Below, piece after piece: positions 15,339 through 23,359 of a stretch of 64,000 nt of DNA. Origin of the DNA: Candidatus Omnitrophica bacterium UBA6233 (GTDB lineage Bacteria > Omnitrophota > Gorgyraeia > Gygaellales > Profunditerraquicolaceae); NCBI GenBank assembly GCA_002440965.1, contig DJWJ01000026.1, positions 1-64,000 of the forward strand, read 5' to 3'. Position 1 is the stretch's first letter. Each line of letters starts with the position of its first letter. Made by a program: the position numbers and the translations under genes. The notes below the pieces were generated by a model. It did no database searches. It saw only the letters and a list, made by a program, of their open reading frames with translations, and was not told the DNA's origin.

Positions 15339-15940
15339 AGGGACGGTTCTCAACTCAAGGCAAAAGTGTCCCCTTTTTTTAGTTAGAAAGCAGCATGTTA
15401 TACGTCTATTATAATAGGAGGTGGTAAATATGCCGAGGACAGCAAGAGTTACTATTGAAAATGGTTGTTACCATATTATCACAAGGGGAAATCAAAAACA
15501 AAAGGTTTTTGTGGAACATCGAGATTATGAAAAATATTTAAGCCTTCTCGCTAGATATAAAAAGAAATATAGATTTAAATTATACTGCTTCTGTCTAATG
15601 CCTAACCACGTACATCTAGTTATTGAAGTTAACAATACCTATGTGTTAAACAAGATTATGAGAAGTTTAAATTTAAGTTATACTCTATACTTCAATCTTA
15701 AATATAATAAAGTTGGCCATCTTTGGCAGGATCGATTTAAGAGTAAAATCATAGAAAAAGATGCTTACCTTATAGGATGTATGAATTATATTGAGGCTAA
15801 CCCTATAAGGGCATCCTTAGTAGCTAATTTAACAGAGTATAAGTGGAGTAGTTATAATTTACACTATAACAACGATAATATATTGAATAGCCTAGCTGAT
15901 ATTTAGGGGACACTTTTAGGTTGGTTTGAGAACCGTCCCT
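15339..15940 (+). mobile_element. REP-flanked RAYT transposase element
   Basis: The ends are inverted: AGGGACGGTTCTCAACTCAA at the left and TTGAGAACCGTCCCT at the right. Inner flanks GTGTCCCC and GGGGACAC are also inverted, around a single transposase gene. The left end lies ten bases from the mnmG start codon. A solo derivative is at 8956-9030, and a variant with the same GGGACGGTTCT arms is at 23286-23335. This is the usual genomic picture of a RAYT gene and the REP sequences it mobilises. Confidence 0.85.
15430..15906 (+). CDS. REP-associated tyrosine transposase (Y1_Tnp family)
   Basis: This is the only plus-strand gene in the window, about 158 residues long. It has MPRTARVTIENGCYHIITRG at the start, the HUH metal motif in CLMPNHVHLVIE near residue 63, GHLWQDRFKSKII near 100, and the catalytic Tyr region MNYIEANPIRASLV followed by YKWSSY. 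These are the marks of the IS200-like REP-associated group. The ATG at 15430 is chosen because AGGAGGT lies eight bases upstream; the frame also opens at a GTG at 15421. The gene is intact and may still be active. Confidence 0.93.
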   Translation: MPRTARVTIENGCYHIITRGNQKQKVFVEHRDYEKYLSLLARYKKKYRFKLYCFCLMPNHVHLVIEVNNTYVLNKIMRSLNLSYTLYFNLKYNKVGHLWQDRFKSKIIEKDAYLIGCMNYIEANPIRASLVANLTEYKWSSYNLHYNNDNILNSLADI

Positions 15941-15945
15941 AACTA

Positions 15946-17226
15946 TTATTTGGCGAGCTTTACAAGAAAGGGAAGGATTTGACGGCCGAGCATTTCTCCG
16001 ATTGAACCAAGCTTAGCTGTCCTCTCGGAAAAACTCATTGAGCCATCCGGCTTGATACTGCCGCCGCAAACCAAAAGCGGAACAGGATCCGCTGTATGGG
16101 CCTTTACGGCGCAAACAGTAGAATGATCCGCGGTTATGGCGACTATAGTATTGGAAAGGTCTAACTTACTTAAAAGGCTGGTAAAGAAATATTTATCAAT
16201 TGCTTCGACGCTTTCTTTCTTCTTTTGAAAATCTCCGTCATGAGCCGGTTCATCCGGGCCCTTGATATGGACATAAATACCGTCATATTTTTGAATGGAA
16301 TCCAAAGCAATCTTTGCCCAAATAGGATAATCCACATCCAGGTGGCCGGTTGATTGAGGAACATCAATAATATCGATCCCGGTTAAAAGCGCGATCCCTT
16401 TTTCTACCGGCATCTGCACAAATGAACCGAATTTTAAATTGAATTCGCTTGAGATCGGAGGAAATTTCGGCAGATGATCTCCGGCGTCGCGGGAAAGAAT
16501 TAAATTTCCCGGCATCTTGCCTTCACTTACCCTCTTTTTGTTTGTTGCTGATTCGTTTAAAACCTTATTCGATTTCTCGGTAAATTCATTAAGAAGCTTA
16601 GCTGCCTCCTGAGCCTCGAGAGAACTCTCGTATCCAGGCATAGGAGCAGAAACTGAAACAATACTCTCAAATTTCTCTTTAGCTACCCCAAAAACGCCTT
16701 CTCGATCATAAGCCGGATCCGTATTGGTAATCCAACCGGATAATTTTTGGTGCATACCTCTAATTACTAAGATACCGCGATGGCCGATTGTACTTTTAAA
16801 CTCAAATGTCGCGCTGGAGAGCGTAACCTTAGAGTTAATTTCTTTGGCAAGCTGCGCTGCTTCTTCAGTAGTAAGGTTTCTTCCTACCCGCCTGTCTTTA
16901 ATTGTTTTGCCGTCTTCGGCAACAGTCGCAAAATTTACCCTAAAAGCCACATCTCCGTCATTTACAGCTACCCCTTCGGCAAATGATTCCAATGGCCCGC
17001 GTCCGGTATAATATTTATGCGCGTCATAACCAAGCAAGCTGATCACCGCGATATCTGATTCCGGAGCGATACCTTGACCTACCGGATAAACTATTCCTGT
17101 CCTGCCTTTTTGGGCAAGCCTATCCATATTCGGAGTGAGTGCGGCCTCAAGAGGAGTCTTATCCTTGAGTTGTTTTAAAGGCAGGTCTCCTAAACCATCT
17201 AAAACTATATAGAGAATCTTTTTCAT
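15946..17226 (-). CDS. apgM: Cofactor-independent phosphoglycerate mutase, archaeal type
   Basis: This alkaline-phosphatase superfamily enzyme, about 426 residues, interconverts 3- and 2-phosphoglycerate. It has MKKILYIVLDGLGDLPLKQL with the metal-binding Asp, KTPLEAALTPNMDRLAQ, GIAPESDIAVISLLGYD with the catalytic Ser, YTGRGPLE, HIKGPDEPAHDGDF and ITADHSTVC. These match the ApgM group found in archaea and some bacteria, not GpmI. The start is set at the ATG at 17226, one base after the nrdJ stop, so the two genes are translationally coupled. Confidence 0.92.
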   Translation of the reverse strand: MKKILYIVLDGLGDLPLKQLKDKTPLEAALTPNMDRLAQKGRTGIVYPVGQGIAPESDIAVISLLGYDAHKYYTGRGPLESFAEGVAVNDGDVAFRVNFATVAEDGKTIKDRRVGRNLTTEEAAQLAKEINSKVTLSSATFEFKSTIGHRGILVIRGMHQKLSGWITNTDPAYDREGVFGVAKEKFESIVSVSAPMPGYESSLEAQEAAKLLNEFTEKSNKVLNESATNKKRVSEGKMPGNLILSRDAGDHLPKFPPISSEFNLKFGSFVQMPVEKGIALLTGIDIIDVPQSTGHLDVDYPIWAKIALDSIQKYDGIYVHIKGPDEPAHDGDFQKKKESVEAIDKYFFTSLLSKLDLSNTIVAITADHSTVCAVKAHTADPVPLLVCGGSIKPDGSMSFSERTAKLGSIGEMLGRQILPFLVKLAK

Positions 17227-17227
17227 C

Positions 17228-19528
17228 TCAGCACTTGGAGAACCCGCAGGCATGGCACTTCATACAGCCCTCTTCATGCCTGAGCGCGCCGCCGCAATCC
17301 GGGCAAACTCCCACAATATCACCTCTAGCTGTTTCCGAAACGAGCGGCTCATCATTATGCGAGTGTTTCATGGCTAGAGGAGTTTCTAAGGCTGCTTTGA
17401 CCGCCTGGTTATTCACCAATCTTCTTTCAACCACGCGGGCAATCGCGTCGGCGCAAGAGAAAATCCGCTGGCCCTTTTCCCAGGAAGGCGAAGGACAACG
17501 GATATTGCGCAATTGCTCCATAATGGATTTAACTTCTACTCCGGCGCGAAAAGCCAAAGAAACCAAGCGGCCGATTGCTTCCAACTGGCTTGCCGCGCAA
17601 CCGCCAGCCTTACCCATCGAAGTGAATAACTCAAAAGGGTTACCCTCTTCATCCACATTTATTGTAACATAAAGATTACCGCAACCGGTGGAAACCTTAG
17701 TCGTAGTTCCGATAATCACTTCCGGACGCGGACGGGGAACAATCTCTTTCTTAAAATCAGCGAAAGTCACACTTTGCGCCTTATCGTCCTTCTTGGAATC
17801 AGAGCTGCCGATATTTAACACCTGTTCTTCGCGGGATTTGTCGCGATAAACCGTTATACCTTTACAATCCAATTGATAAGCCAATAGGTAGGCTTTACGG
17901 ACATCCTCGATAGTTGCTTCATGCGGGAAGTTTATTGTTTTAGAGGTAGCGTTATGCACATATTTCTGGAAAGCCGCCTGCATCCGCACATGCCACTCCG
18001 GAGCTATATCATGCGAAGTAACAAACACTCTTTTTATATCTTCCGGAACGCCTTCGACATGAACAAGTGAGCCGTTTTCAGCGATCTTCTCCATTAATTC
18101 CCGGCTATAAAAACCTCTTTCTTTGGCCACTTCTTCAAACAAAGGCTCAACTTCAACCAATTTATCGTTGTCCATAACATTACGATAATAAGAAATGGCA
18201 AATAAAGGCTCGATTCCCGAAGAACAGGGCCCGGCAATTATGCTTATCGTGCCGGTTGGCGCGATTGTCGTAAGCGTGGCATTGCGCATTTTAGTCGAAC
18301 CGTCTTTTTTATCATAAATACTTCCCTTAAATGCCGGGAAAGTGCCTTTAGCCTTGCCTAATTCCAGGGATTTTTTAGTGGCTTCATTCAGAATAAACGA
18401 CATTATCTTTTCGGCTAAAGCGACTGCTTCATCGCTATTATAAGGTATATTCAAACGGATAAGCAGGCTTGCCCAACCCATAACGCCTAAGCCGATTTTA
18501 CGCGTAGCCTTGGTTGCCTTTTCAATTTGCGGCATAGGGAATTTATTTACATCAATCAAATTGTCCAAAAAGTGCACCGCCAACCGGGTAACTTCTTTTA
18601 TCCTGTTCCAATTAATTTCATAACGGCCGTTTATTTTTTTGCACATCTGATCCAAATTTACAGAACCAAGGTCGCAGCTTTCGTAAGGAAGCAGGACTTG
18701 CTCCCCGCAAGGATTGGTTGACTCATAAGTCCCCAGCTTCGGCGTAGGATTGAATTCATTCATCCGGTCGATAAAAATAACTCCGGGCTCTCCGTTTTTA
18801 TGCGCCTGCTTGACGATTAAATCAAATACTTCCTTGGAATCAACCTGCTTGACCGGTTTATGCGTATGCGGGTCAATCAAATCATAATGTTCGCCCTTCT
18901 CAAGCTTTTGCATAAACTCGTCGGTAATGGCGATGGATATATTAAAATTGGTTATTTGCTTATTATTCTCTTTGCACATCGTAAAATCCATGACATCGGG
19001 ATGATCCACTCTTAAAATCCCCATGTTGGCTCCCCGGCGGGTCCCTCCCTGTTTTACCGCCTCCGTCGCCGCATCATAAACGCGCATAAATGAAATCGGG
19101 CCCGAAGCAATACCTCCGGTAGTTTTAACTACGGCGTTTCTGGGACGCAAGCGGGAGAAAGAAAATCCCGTTCCGCCGCCGGATTTATGAATCATTGCCG
19201 TGGTCTTTAAACTTTCAAAAATAGATTCCATTGAATCTTCGATAGGAAGGACAAAACAAGCGCTCAACTGCCCCATATCTTTACCGGCATTCATTAAGCA
19301 GGGAGAATTAGGAAGGAACTCCAGAGCAGTCATAATCCGGTAGAAATCATCTTCCAGTTTATTGATTTCCGTTTCGCTCTTACCGTAAATTTTATCCGCT
19401 ATAGCAATTGCCGAAGCAACCCTTCTGAACATTTCTTCAGGTGTTTCGATTACTTTGCCTTCTTCATCTTTCTTAAGATACCTTCTCTTTAAGACCTTTA
19501 AAGCATTTTCGGATAATTGCAAACTCAT
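17228..19528 (-). CDS. nrdJ: B12-dependent (class II) ribonucleotide reductase
   Basis: This 766-residue protein has RVASAIAIADKIYG near residue 37, the substrate-loop and active-site cysteines in NSPCLMNAG and GQLSACFVLP, GGTGFSFSRLRP, STNPCGEQVLLPYESCDLGS (thiyl radical region N-x-C-x-E), and TIAPTGTISIIAGPCSSGIE. The C-terminal tail has a zinc-ribbon-like CPDCGGALRHEEGCMKCHACG. It makes deoxyribonucleotides using adenosylcobalamin and works with or without oxygen. AAGGAG precedes the ATG. Upstream NrdR-like boxes indicate control by the nucleotide-sensing repressor NrdR, whose gene is not in this window. Confidence 0.96.
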   Translation of the reverse strand: MSLQLSENALKVLKRRYLKKDEEGKVIETPEEMFRRVASAIAIADKIYGKSETEINKLEDDFYRIMTALEFLPNSPCLMNAGKDMGQLSACFVLPIEDSMESIFESLKTTAMIHKSGGGTGFSFSRLRPRNAVVKTTGGIASGPISFMRVYDAATEAVKQGGTRRGANMGILRVDHPDVMDFTMCKENNKQITNFNISIAITDEFMQKLEKGEHYDLIDPHTHKPVKQVDSKEVFDLIVKQAHKNGEPGVIFIDRMNEFNPTPKLGTYESTNPCGEQVLLPYESCDLGSVNLDQMCKKINGRYEINWNRIKEVTRLAVHFLDNLIDVNKFPMPQIEKATKATRKIGLGVMGWASLLIRLNIPYNSDEAVALAEKIMSFILNEATKKSLELGKAKGTFPAFKGSIYDKKDGSTKMRNATLTTIAPTGTISIIAGPCSSGIEPLFAISYYRNVMDNDKLVEVEPLFEEVAKERGFYSRELMEKIAENGSLVHVEGVPEDIKRVFVTSHDIAPEWHVRMQAAFQKYVHNATSKTINFPHEATIEDVRKAYLLAYQLDCKGITVYRDKSREEQVLNIGSSDSKKDDKAQSVTFADFKKEIVPRPRPEVIIGTTTKVSTGCGNLYVTINVDEEGNPFELFTSMGKAGGCAASQLEAIGRLVSLAFRAGVEVKSIMEQLRNIRCPSPSWEKGQRIFSCADAIARVVERRLVNNQAVKAALETPLAMKHSHNDEPLVSETARGDIVGVCPDCGGALRHEEGCMKCHACGFSKC

Positions 19529-19576
19529 CTTTTGTCTCCTTAAGAAGTTGAAAGTTTGATTTAATTTTTACAGGTA

Positions 19577-19661
19577 ATTTTAACATACCCCCAAGAGACT
19601 TGTCAACAGAAAATTACAATATCTTGTGTAATTAAACCTTATCTTATACAATAGATTGTAT
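19577..19661 (-). promoter_or_regulatory. nrdJ promoter with tandem NrdR-like boxes
   Basis: Two 16-base boxes on the minus strand, ATACAATCTATTGTAT (19661-19646) and ACACAAGATATTGTAA (19629-19614), match the NrdR-box consensus acaCwAtATaTwGtgt at most positions. Their starts are 32 bases apart, about three helical turns, which is the usual arrangement. Promoter TTGACA (19606-19601), 18 bases, TAAAAT (19582-19577) follows. Confidence 0.8.
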
Positions 19662-19714
19662 TTAGTTTTAAAGTAACTGCGTGGGCTGGCTTTATATTGC
19701 GAGCAGTGCAAAGA

Positions 19715-20740
19715 CTAAATTGTCCGGCAGGATTCGCGTATTATCAGCTCTGTCGGAAGAACAATCTTTTTAATCTCAGCGTCTTTTTGGGAATTCATCA
19801 GGCGGTTCAATTCCTTAACTCCCTCTTCAGCCATCTTAATCAGAGGCTGCCTTACTGTTGTCAAAGCCACAGGCCCGTATAATCCCGAGGGATTGTCATC
19901 AAAACCTACGATCGATAAATCTGCCGGAATGTTTTTACCTAATTCTCTGGCCACTGCCATTACTTCAAGCGCCATAGAATCGCTGGCTACGAATACCGCG
20001 CTAGGAGGCTCCGCCATCTTAAATAATTTTTCAGCTGCCTGGCGGGCTTGGCCTCGGGAATAATCCGTTTTCAATATATACTCTTCTTTTTGCGCAATAC
20101 CTGCTTCTTTTAAAGCCGCTGAGAAACCTTCCATACGTTTAATCGCAGCTTGAGTGGTCAGGTCGCCGCTAATGTGCGCAATTCTTTTATGCCCTAAACT
20201 GATTAAATAATTAACTGCGTCTTTAGCACCTCCAAAATTATCAACAGCAATACAACTAACCGGCAGATCCTCGACGTAGTTATTGATTATTACACAAGGC
20301 AGGCCTAAATCCAGAGCCTCTTCAACCTGTGGCCGGGTACCGATAATATCCGAGAATATAACGCCGCCGACCCCTCTTAATTTAAGAGGAACCTTGCTGT
20401 GGCTGTCGGTCAAATGCAGCAGTAAATCAAGTTTGAAAGCTTCGCAAAGGGTTCCAGTTGCCCGGATCAGTTCCAGAGCGTAAAATGAATAAAAAACTCC
20501 TTCATAACGGGGAATCAGTAAAGCAACAACATTACTTTTGCCTGTGGCCAGGCGCTGGGCGAATATTGAGGGCTGAAATTTCAGCTCTTTAACGGCTTCC
20601 ATTACTTTGAGACGATTGTTTTCTTTTACTGCCCCTACTTTATTAATAACGCGTGAAACCGTAGTAACGGAAACCCCGGCTAGATGCGCAACATCTTCAA
20701 TTGATTTATTCCTGGAAGGATTTTTCTTAGTGCGTGTCAT
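19715..20740 (-). CDS. LacI family transcriptional regulator
   Basis: In this 341-residue protein the N-terminal helix-turn-helix IEDVAHLAGVSVTTVSRVIN and hinge LKFQPSIFAQRLATGKSNVV are typical of LacI/PurR. The rest is a periplasmic-binding-like sugar sensor (GGVIFSDIIGTRPQVEEAL ... NNPSGLYGPVALTTVRQPL). It lies eight bases after the coiled-coil gene in a ROK/coiled-coil/LacI operon. Possible targets are the carbohydrate genes transcribed towards it (23360-33071), but no operator could be assigned. Confidence 0.93.
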   Translation of the reverse strand: MTRTKKNPSRNKSIEDVAHLAGVSVTTVSRVINKVGAVKENNRLKVMEAVKELKFQPSIFAQRLATGKSNVVALLIPRYEGVFYSFYALELIRATGTLCEAFKLDLLLHLTDSHSKVPLKLRGVGGVIFSDIIGTRPQVEEALDLGLPCVIINNYVEDLPVSCIAVDNFGGAKDAVNYLISLGHKRIAHISGDLTTQAAIKRMEGFSAALKEAGIAQKEEYILKTDYSRGQARQAAEKLFKMAEPPSAVFVASDSMALEVMAVARELGKNIPADLSIVGFDDNPSGLYGPVALTTVRQPLIKMAEEGVKELNRLMNSQKDAEIKKIVLPTELIIRESCRTI

Positions 20741-20747
20741 TTATTAC

Positions 20748-21920
20748 TCACTTAACCGTATCGCCAATCTTGATTGAATCGATTTCTCTCTTTATATCGC
20801 AAGCGGAAATATCTTTTCTGATTTGAATAGCCTCGATAACGGCAATAACTCTTTCCCCTCTATAGACCTTAAGCACATCTTTGGTTTTAAGCCCCGCATC
20901 AAAACCAGAGTTTATAATAACAAAGTTATTCTCTCTATTAACAGCCAGAACCTTGCCAACCTGCCTGCTGTCTCCTGCGCTACCGAGCGCCTCACCCTGA
21001 GGCTTAACCACTATAGCCGGTAAATCTACCGAGTCTTTTTCTTTGGATTTATTTTCCGGCAAAACAGGTTTAGCTAAGCCGCTTTTAATGTTATCAACCT
21101 TCTGCTTGAGCCCTCCCATTTGCGCGGCCCCGTCCGTAAACATCGTTTCCATTTGGGAAAGTTTTTGCTCTAGATCAACTTTACCTTCCTGAAGGCCCTG
21201 AAGTTTCTTCTCTAGGTTTACCTTGCGGGAATTAAGGCTCTGGAGCTGCCGCCTCAATAAAATATTTTCATTCTTAACCGTCTTATAGCCATCCTGAATT
21301 TGTTTCTTATCATTCTTTTCTCTGACTAAATCTTGAGCAATCCCTTCGGCCAGTTTCTGATTATATTCAATCTGCCGCTTCAAATCGGCGTTTTCCCGCT
21401 TCAAACCCTTAAGATCCAATTCCAGGCTGTTCTTTTCTCTCTGCGCCTGTTCATTGATTATTTGTATTGATTTAAAATCGTTGCGCAGGTTGCTAAGCTG
21501 TAACTCCATCTCGTTCTTTGATTTTAATACTTCGGCCCAATAAGTATCATCTGTCTGCGAAGGCTGTTCTTGCTGAACAGGGCTCTGGCTTAAGGTTTCC
21601 ATTTGGCTGGCCTGCAACTTTAATTTTTTATTCAACTCCTCTTTGGCCTTATCGATCTCATCCAACTTCTTTTCTAAATCCAATCTTTGTTTGACGGCAT
21701 CTTCAAGATCTTTAGTCAAAGAGGTAATCTTGCTTTCATAACCGCGCAAAGATACAGTCAGCTTATCAATCTTGGTATTGAGAGTAGAGTTTTCGGTCTT
21801 TAAATCGTTTCTTTCGCGCGTCAAATCCTGTTTAGCGTTAAACGTCTGGATAAAAAGAAAAAGACAGGCTAATGTAAATACTGCAAGGCCGATTATGATA
21901 AACTTTGCCTTTTGTTCCAT
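20748..21920 (-). CDS. Membrane-anchored coiled-coil protein
   Basis: In this 390-residue protein one N-terminal membrane segment (KFIIIGLAVFTLACLFLFIQ) is followed by about 230 residues of heptad-rich coiled coil (residues 28-260, long runs of K/E/L/Q). A compact C-terminal domain covers about 310-390 (QVGKVLAVNRENNFVIINSG ... LKVYRGERVIAVIEAIQIRK), a beta-rich segment like those seen after coiled coils in envelope proteins. It is probably an envelope or periplasm-spanning structural protein; the family is not recognised. It is co-transcribed with the ROK and LacI regulators. Confidence 0.75.
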   Translation of the reverse strand: MEQKAKFIIIGLAVFTLACLFLFIQTFNAKQDLTRERNDLKTENSTLNTKIDKLTVSLRGYESKITSLTKDLEDAVKQRLDLEKKLDEIDKAKEELNKKLKLQASQMETLSQSPVQQEQPSQTDDTYWAEVLKSKNEMELQLSNLRNDFKSIQIINEQAQREKNSLELDLKGLKRENADLKRQIEYNQKLAEGIAQDLVREKNDKKQIQDGYKTVKNENILLRRQLQSLNSRKVNLEKKLQGLQEGKVDLEQKLSQMETMFTDGAAQMGGLKQKVDNIKSGLAKPVLPENKSKEKDSVDLPAIVVKPQGEALGSAGDSRQVGKVLAVNRENNFVIINSGFDAGLKTKDVLKVYRGERVIAVIEAIQIRKDISACDIKREIDSIKIGDTVK

Positions 21921-21936
21921 TTAACCTCCTTATGGA

Positions 21937-23169
21937 TTATAATTGCGCGAAGACCCTTTGCATTACTAAACTTGCCGCTCCCAGCGCTACCCCATTTTCC
22001 CTTAATTGGGAATAGATAACCTTTAGGCCTTCCCCGGACTCCCTAAATGACCAATCTCTAACCGTAGAGGTTGTTTTCTTCAAGAAATCTTCGCCGGCTT
22101 CTTCCATGCCGCCTCCGATAACGACTACTTCCGGATTAAGCAAATTGACCAAAGAAGCAATTTTGATTCCTAATTTTCTAGCGGCCTTATCCAAAGCCTC
22201 AACCGCGACGCTGTTTTGCATTCTGGCCGCACTGAATATATTCTTTAAATCAACGCCTTCTATTGGAATGCGGGTAAGCCCAAAGAATTCCTCGGCCTTC
22301 TTGGTATCGCTAAACAAGGATTTCTTTACGCCTTCAACAATCCCTAAATCCATATCCCAGCGTTTGAGAAAACACGGAGAGCCTGACCCGCAGTTAAAAT
22401 CATCCTGCTCTCTATAATTATAAACCGACGTCTCCCCCGCATAACCCTGGGCTCCGCGATAAACTTCTCCGTTAATCATTATACCGCATCCTACTCCGGA
22501 AAACATATAAATTATATTTTTGTAGCTTTGTCCGAGGTTTAACCAATATTCTCCGAAACAGGCGCTGGTAGCATCATTTTCTATCAACGTGGGGAGATTA
22601 AACTCTTTCTCCACCAATCCCTTTAAAGGGACATCCACGGAAGCGTAGGTATAATAATGGTCGGTCTTCTGCGGCCAGTGGATTATGCCGTTTTTTTTAT
22701 TCACAAGCCCGGCTATCCCTATGCCTATACCCTGAATATGGGGAACATATTCTTTTGAACGCCGCAGAATCTCGCGCACTATGTCTAAAACAGACTCGGA
22801 GATTTCCCGGACTGAAGTCCGGGGACGAGGGTTTTGGGTTTTTATAATGATGTTTCCTTTAAAGTCTGCCAGTAAACCGACCATATTCATCAGGTTAAGC
22901 CCCACCCCGATGACAAAACCAGCCCGCGGATTTAAATCCAAGAGCACCGGCCTTCTTCCGCCTTCAGAAACATCCAGCTCTTTTTCAAAGACCAGATTAT
23001 GCCTTATGAATTCATCGATACAGTTAGATATGGTTACTACGTTTAGGCCCATATCCCGCGAAATCTCGGGCCGGCTTATTGGCCCGCGCTTCCTCAAAAT
23101 ATCCAATATCTCAATGTTGCGTTTCTCTTTTTCGCTAAGAATTTCTTTTTGCAAATCGAATTCACGCAT
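21937..23169 (-). CDS. ROK family transcriptional regulator
   Basis: In this ~410-residue protein an N-terminal winged helix (IEILDILRKRGPISRPEISR ... NVVTISNCIDEFI) is followed by a ROK sugar-kinase fold. DLNPRAGFVIGVGLNLMNM is the ATP-binding start, NDATSACFGEYWL and SGVGCGIMINGEVYRG are the sugar-site region, and GSGSPCFL replaces the Cys-rich zinc motif of other ROKs. It resembles NagC/XylR repressors. The start is set at the ATG at 23169, with AAGGA about ten bases upstream; two earlier in-frame starts (23193 ATG, 23220 TTG) have no visible ribosome site. It has its own strong promoter (23238-23266). Confidence 0.88.
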   Translation of the reverse strand: MREFDLQKEILSEKEKRNIEILDILRKRGPISRPEISRDMGLNVVTISNCIDEFIRHNLVFEKELDVSEGGRRPVLLDLNPRAGFVIGVGLNLMNMVGLLADFKGNIIIKTQNPRPRTSVREISESVLDIVREILRRSKEYVPHIQGIGIGIAGLVNKKNGIIHWPQKTDHYYTYASVDVPLKGLVEKEFNLPTLIENDATSACFGEYWLNLGQSYKNIIYMFSGVGCGIMINGEVYRGAQGYAGETSVYNYREQDDFNCGSGSPCFLKRWDMDLGIVEGVKKSLFSDTKKAEEFFGLTRIPIEGVDLKNIFSAARMQNSVAVEALDKAARKLGIKIASLVNLLNPEVVVIGGGMEEAGEDFLKKTTSTVRDWSFRESGEGLKVIYSQLRENGVALGAASLVMQRVFAQL

Positions 23170-23237
23170 CGATGCATAATCCTTTTTCTCCATGGCATAC
23201 AAAAAAGCGGCCGGCAACAATCGATAACTTGCATTTA

Positions 23238-23266
23238 TTTATACTACCATTCGGATTATAAGTCAA
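23238..23266 (-). promoter_or_regulatory. Sigma-70 type promoter of the ROK operon
   Basis: TTGACT (23266-23261), a 17-base spacer, TATAAA (23243-23238) on the minus strand. This is a near-consensus match ending about 70 bases before the preferred ROK start. Confidence 0.8.
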
Positions 23267-23285
23267 GCAATTTTAAGATGATAGC

Positions 23286-23335
23286 AAAGGGACGGTTCTA
23301 TTGTTTTGAGCCTAATATAATAGAACCGTCCCTTT
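23286..23335. repeat. Variant REP-like palindrome
   Basis: Perfect 17-base arms AAAGGGACGGTTCTATT and AATAGAACCGTCCCTTT surround a 16-base loop. The outer GGGACGGTTCT is shared with the RAYT element, but the inner part differs. It sits between the TPR gene stop and the ROK promoter and may act as a terminator-like hairpin there. Confidence 0.75.
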
Positions 23336-23359
23336 AGAAAATTCTAGTGGATTTTGGTG

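Noticed and set aside
15330..15353. Extended mnmG start at the TTG at 15353
   Set aside because: The added codons are REP-element sequence and precede the conserved MnmG N-terminus.
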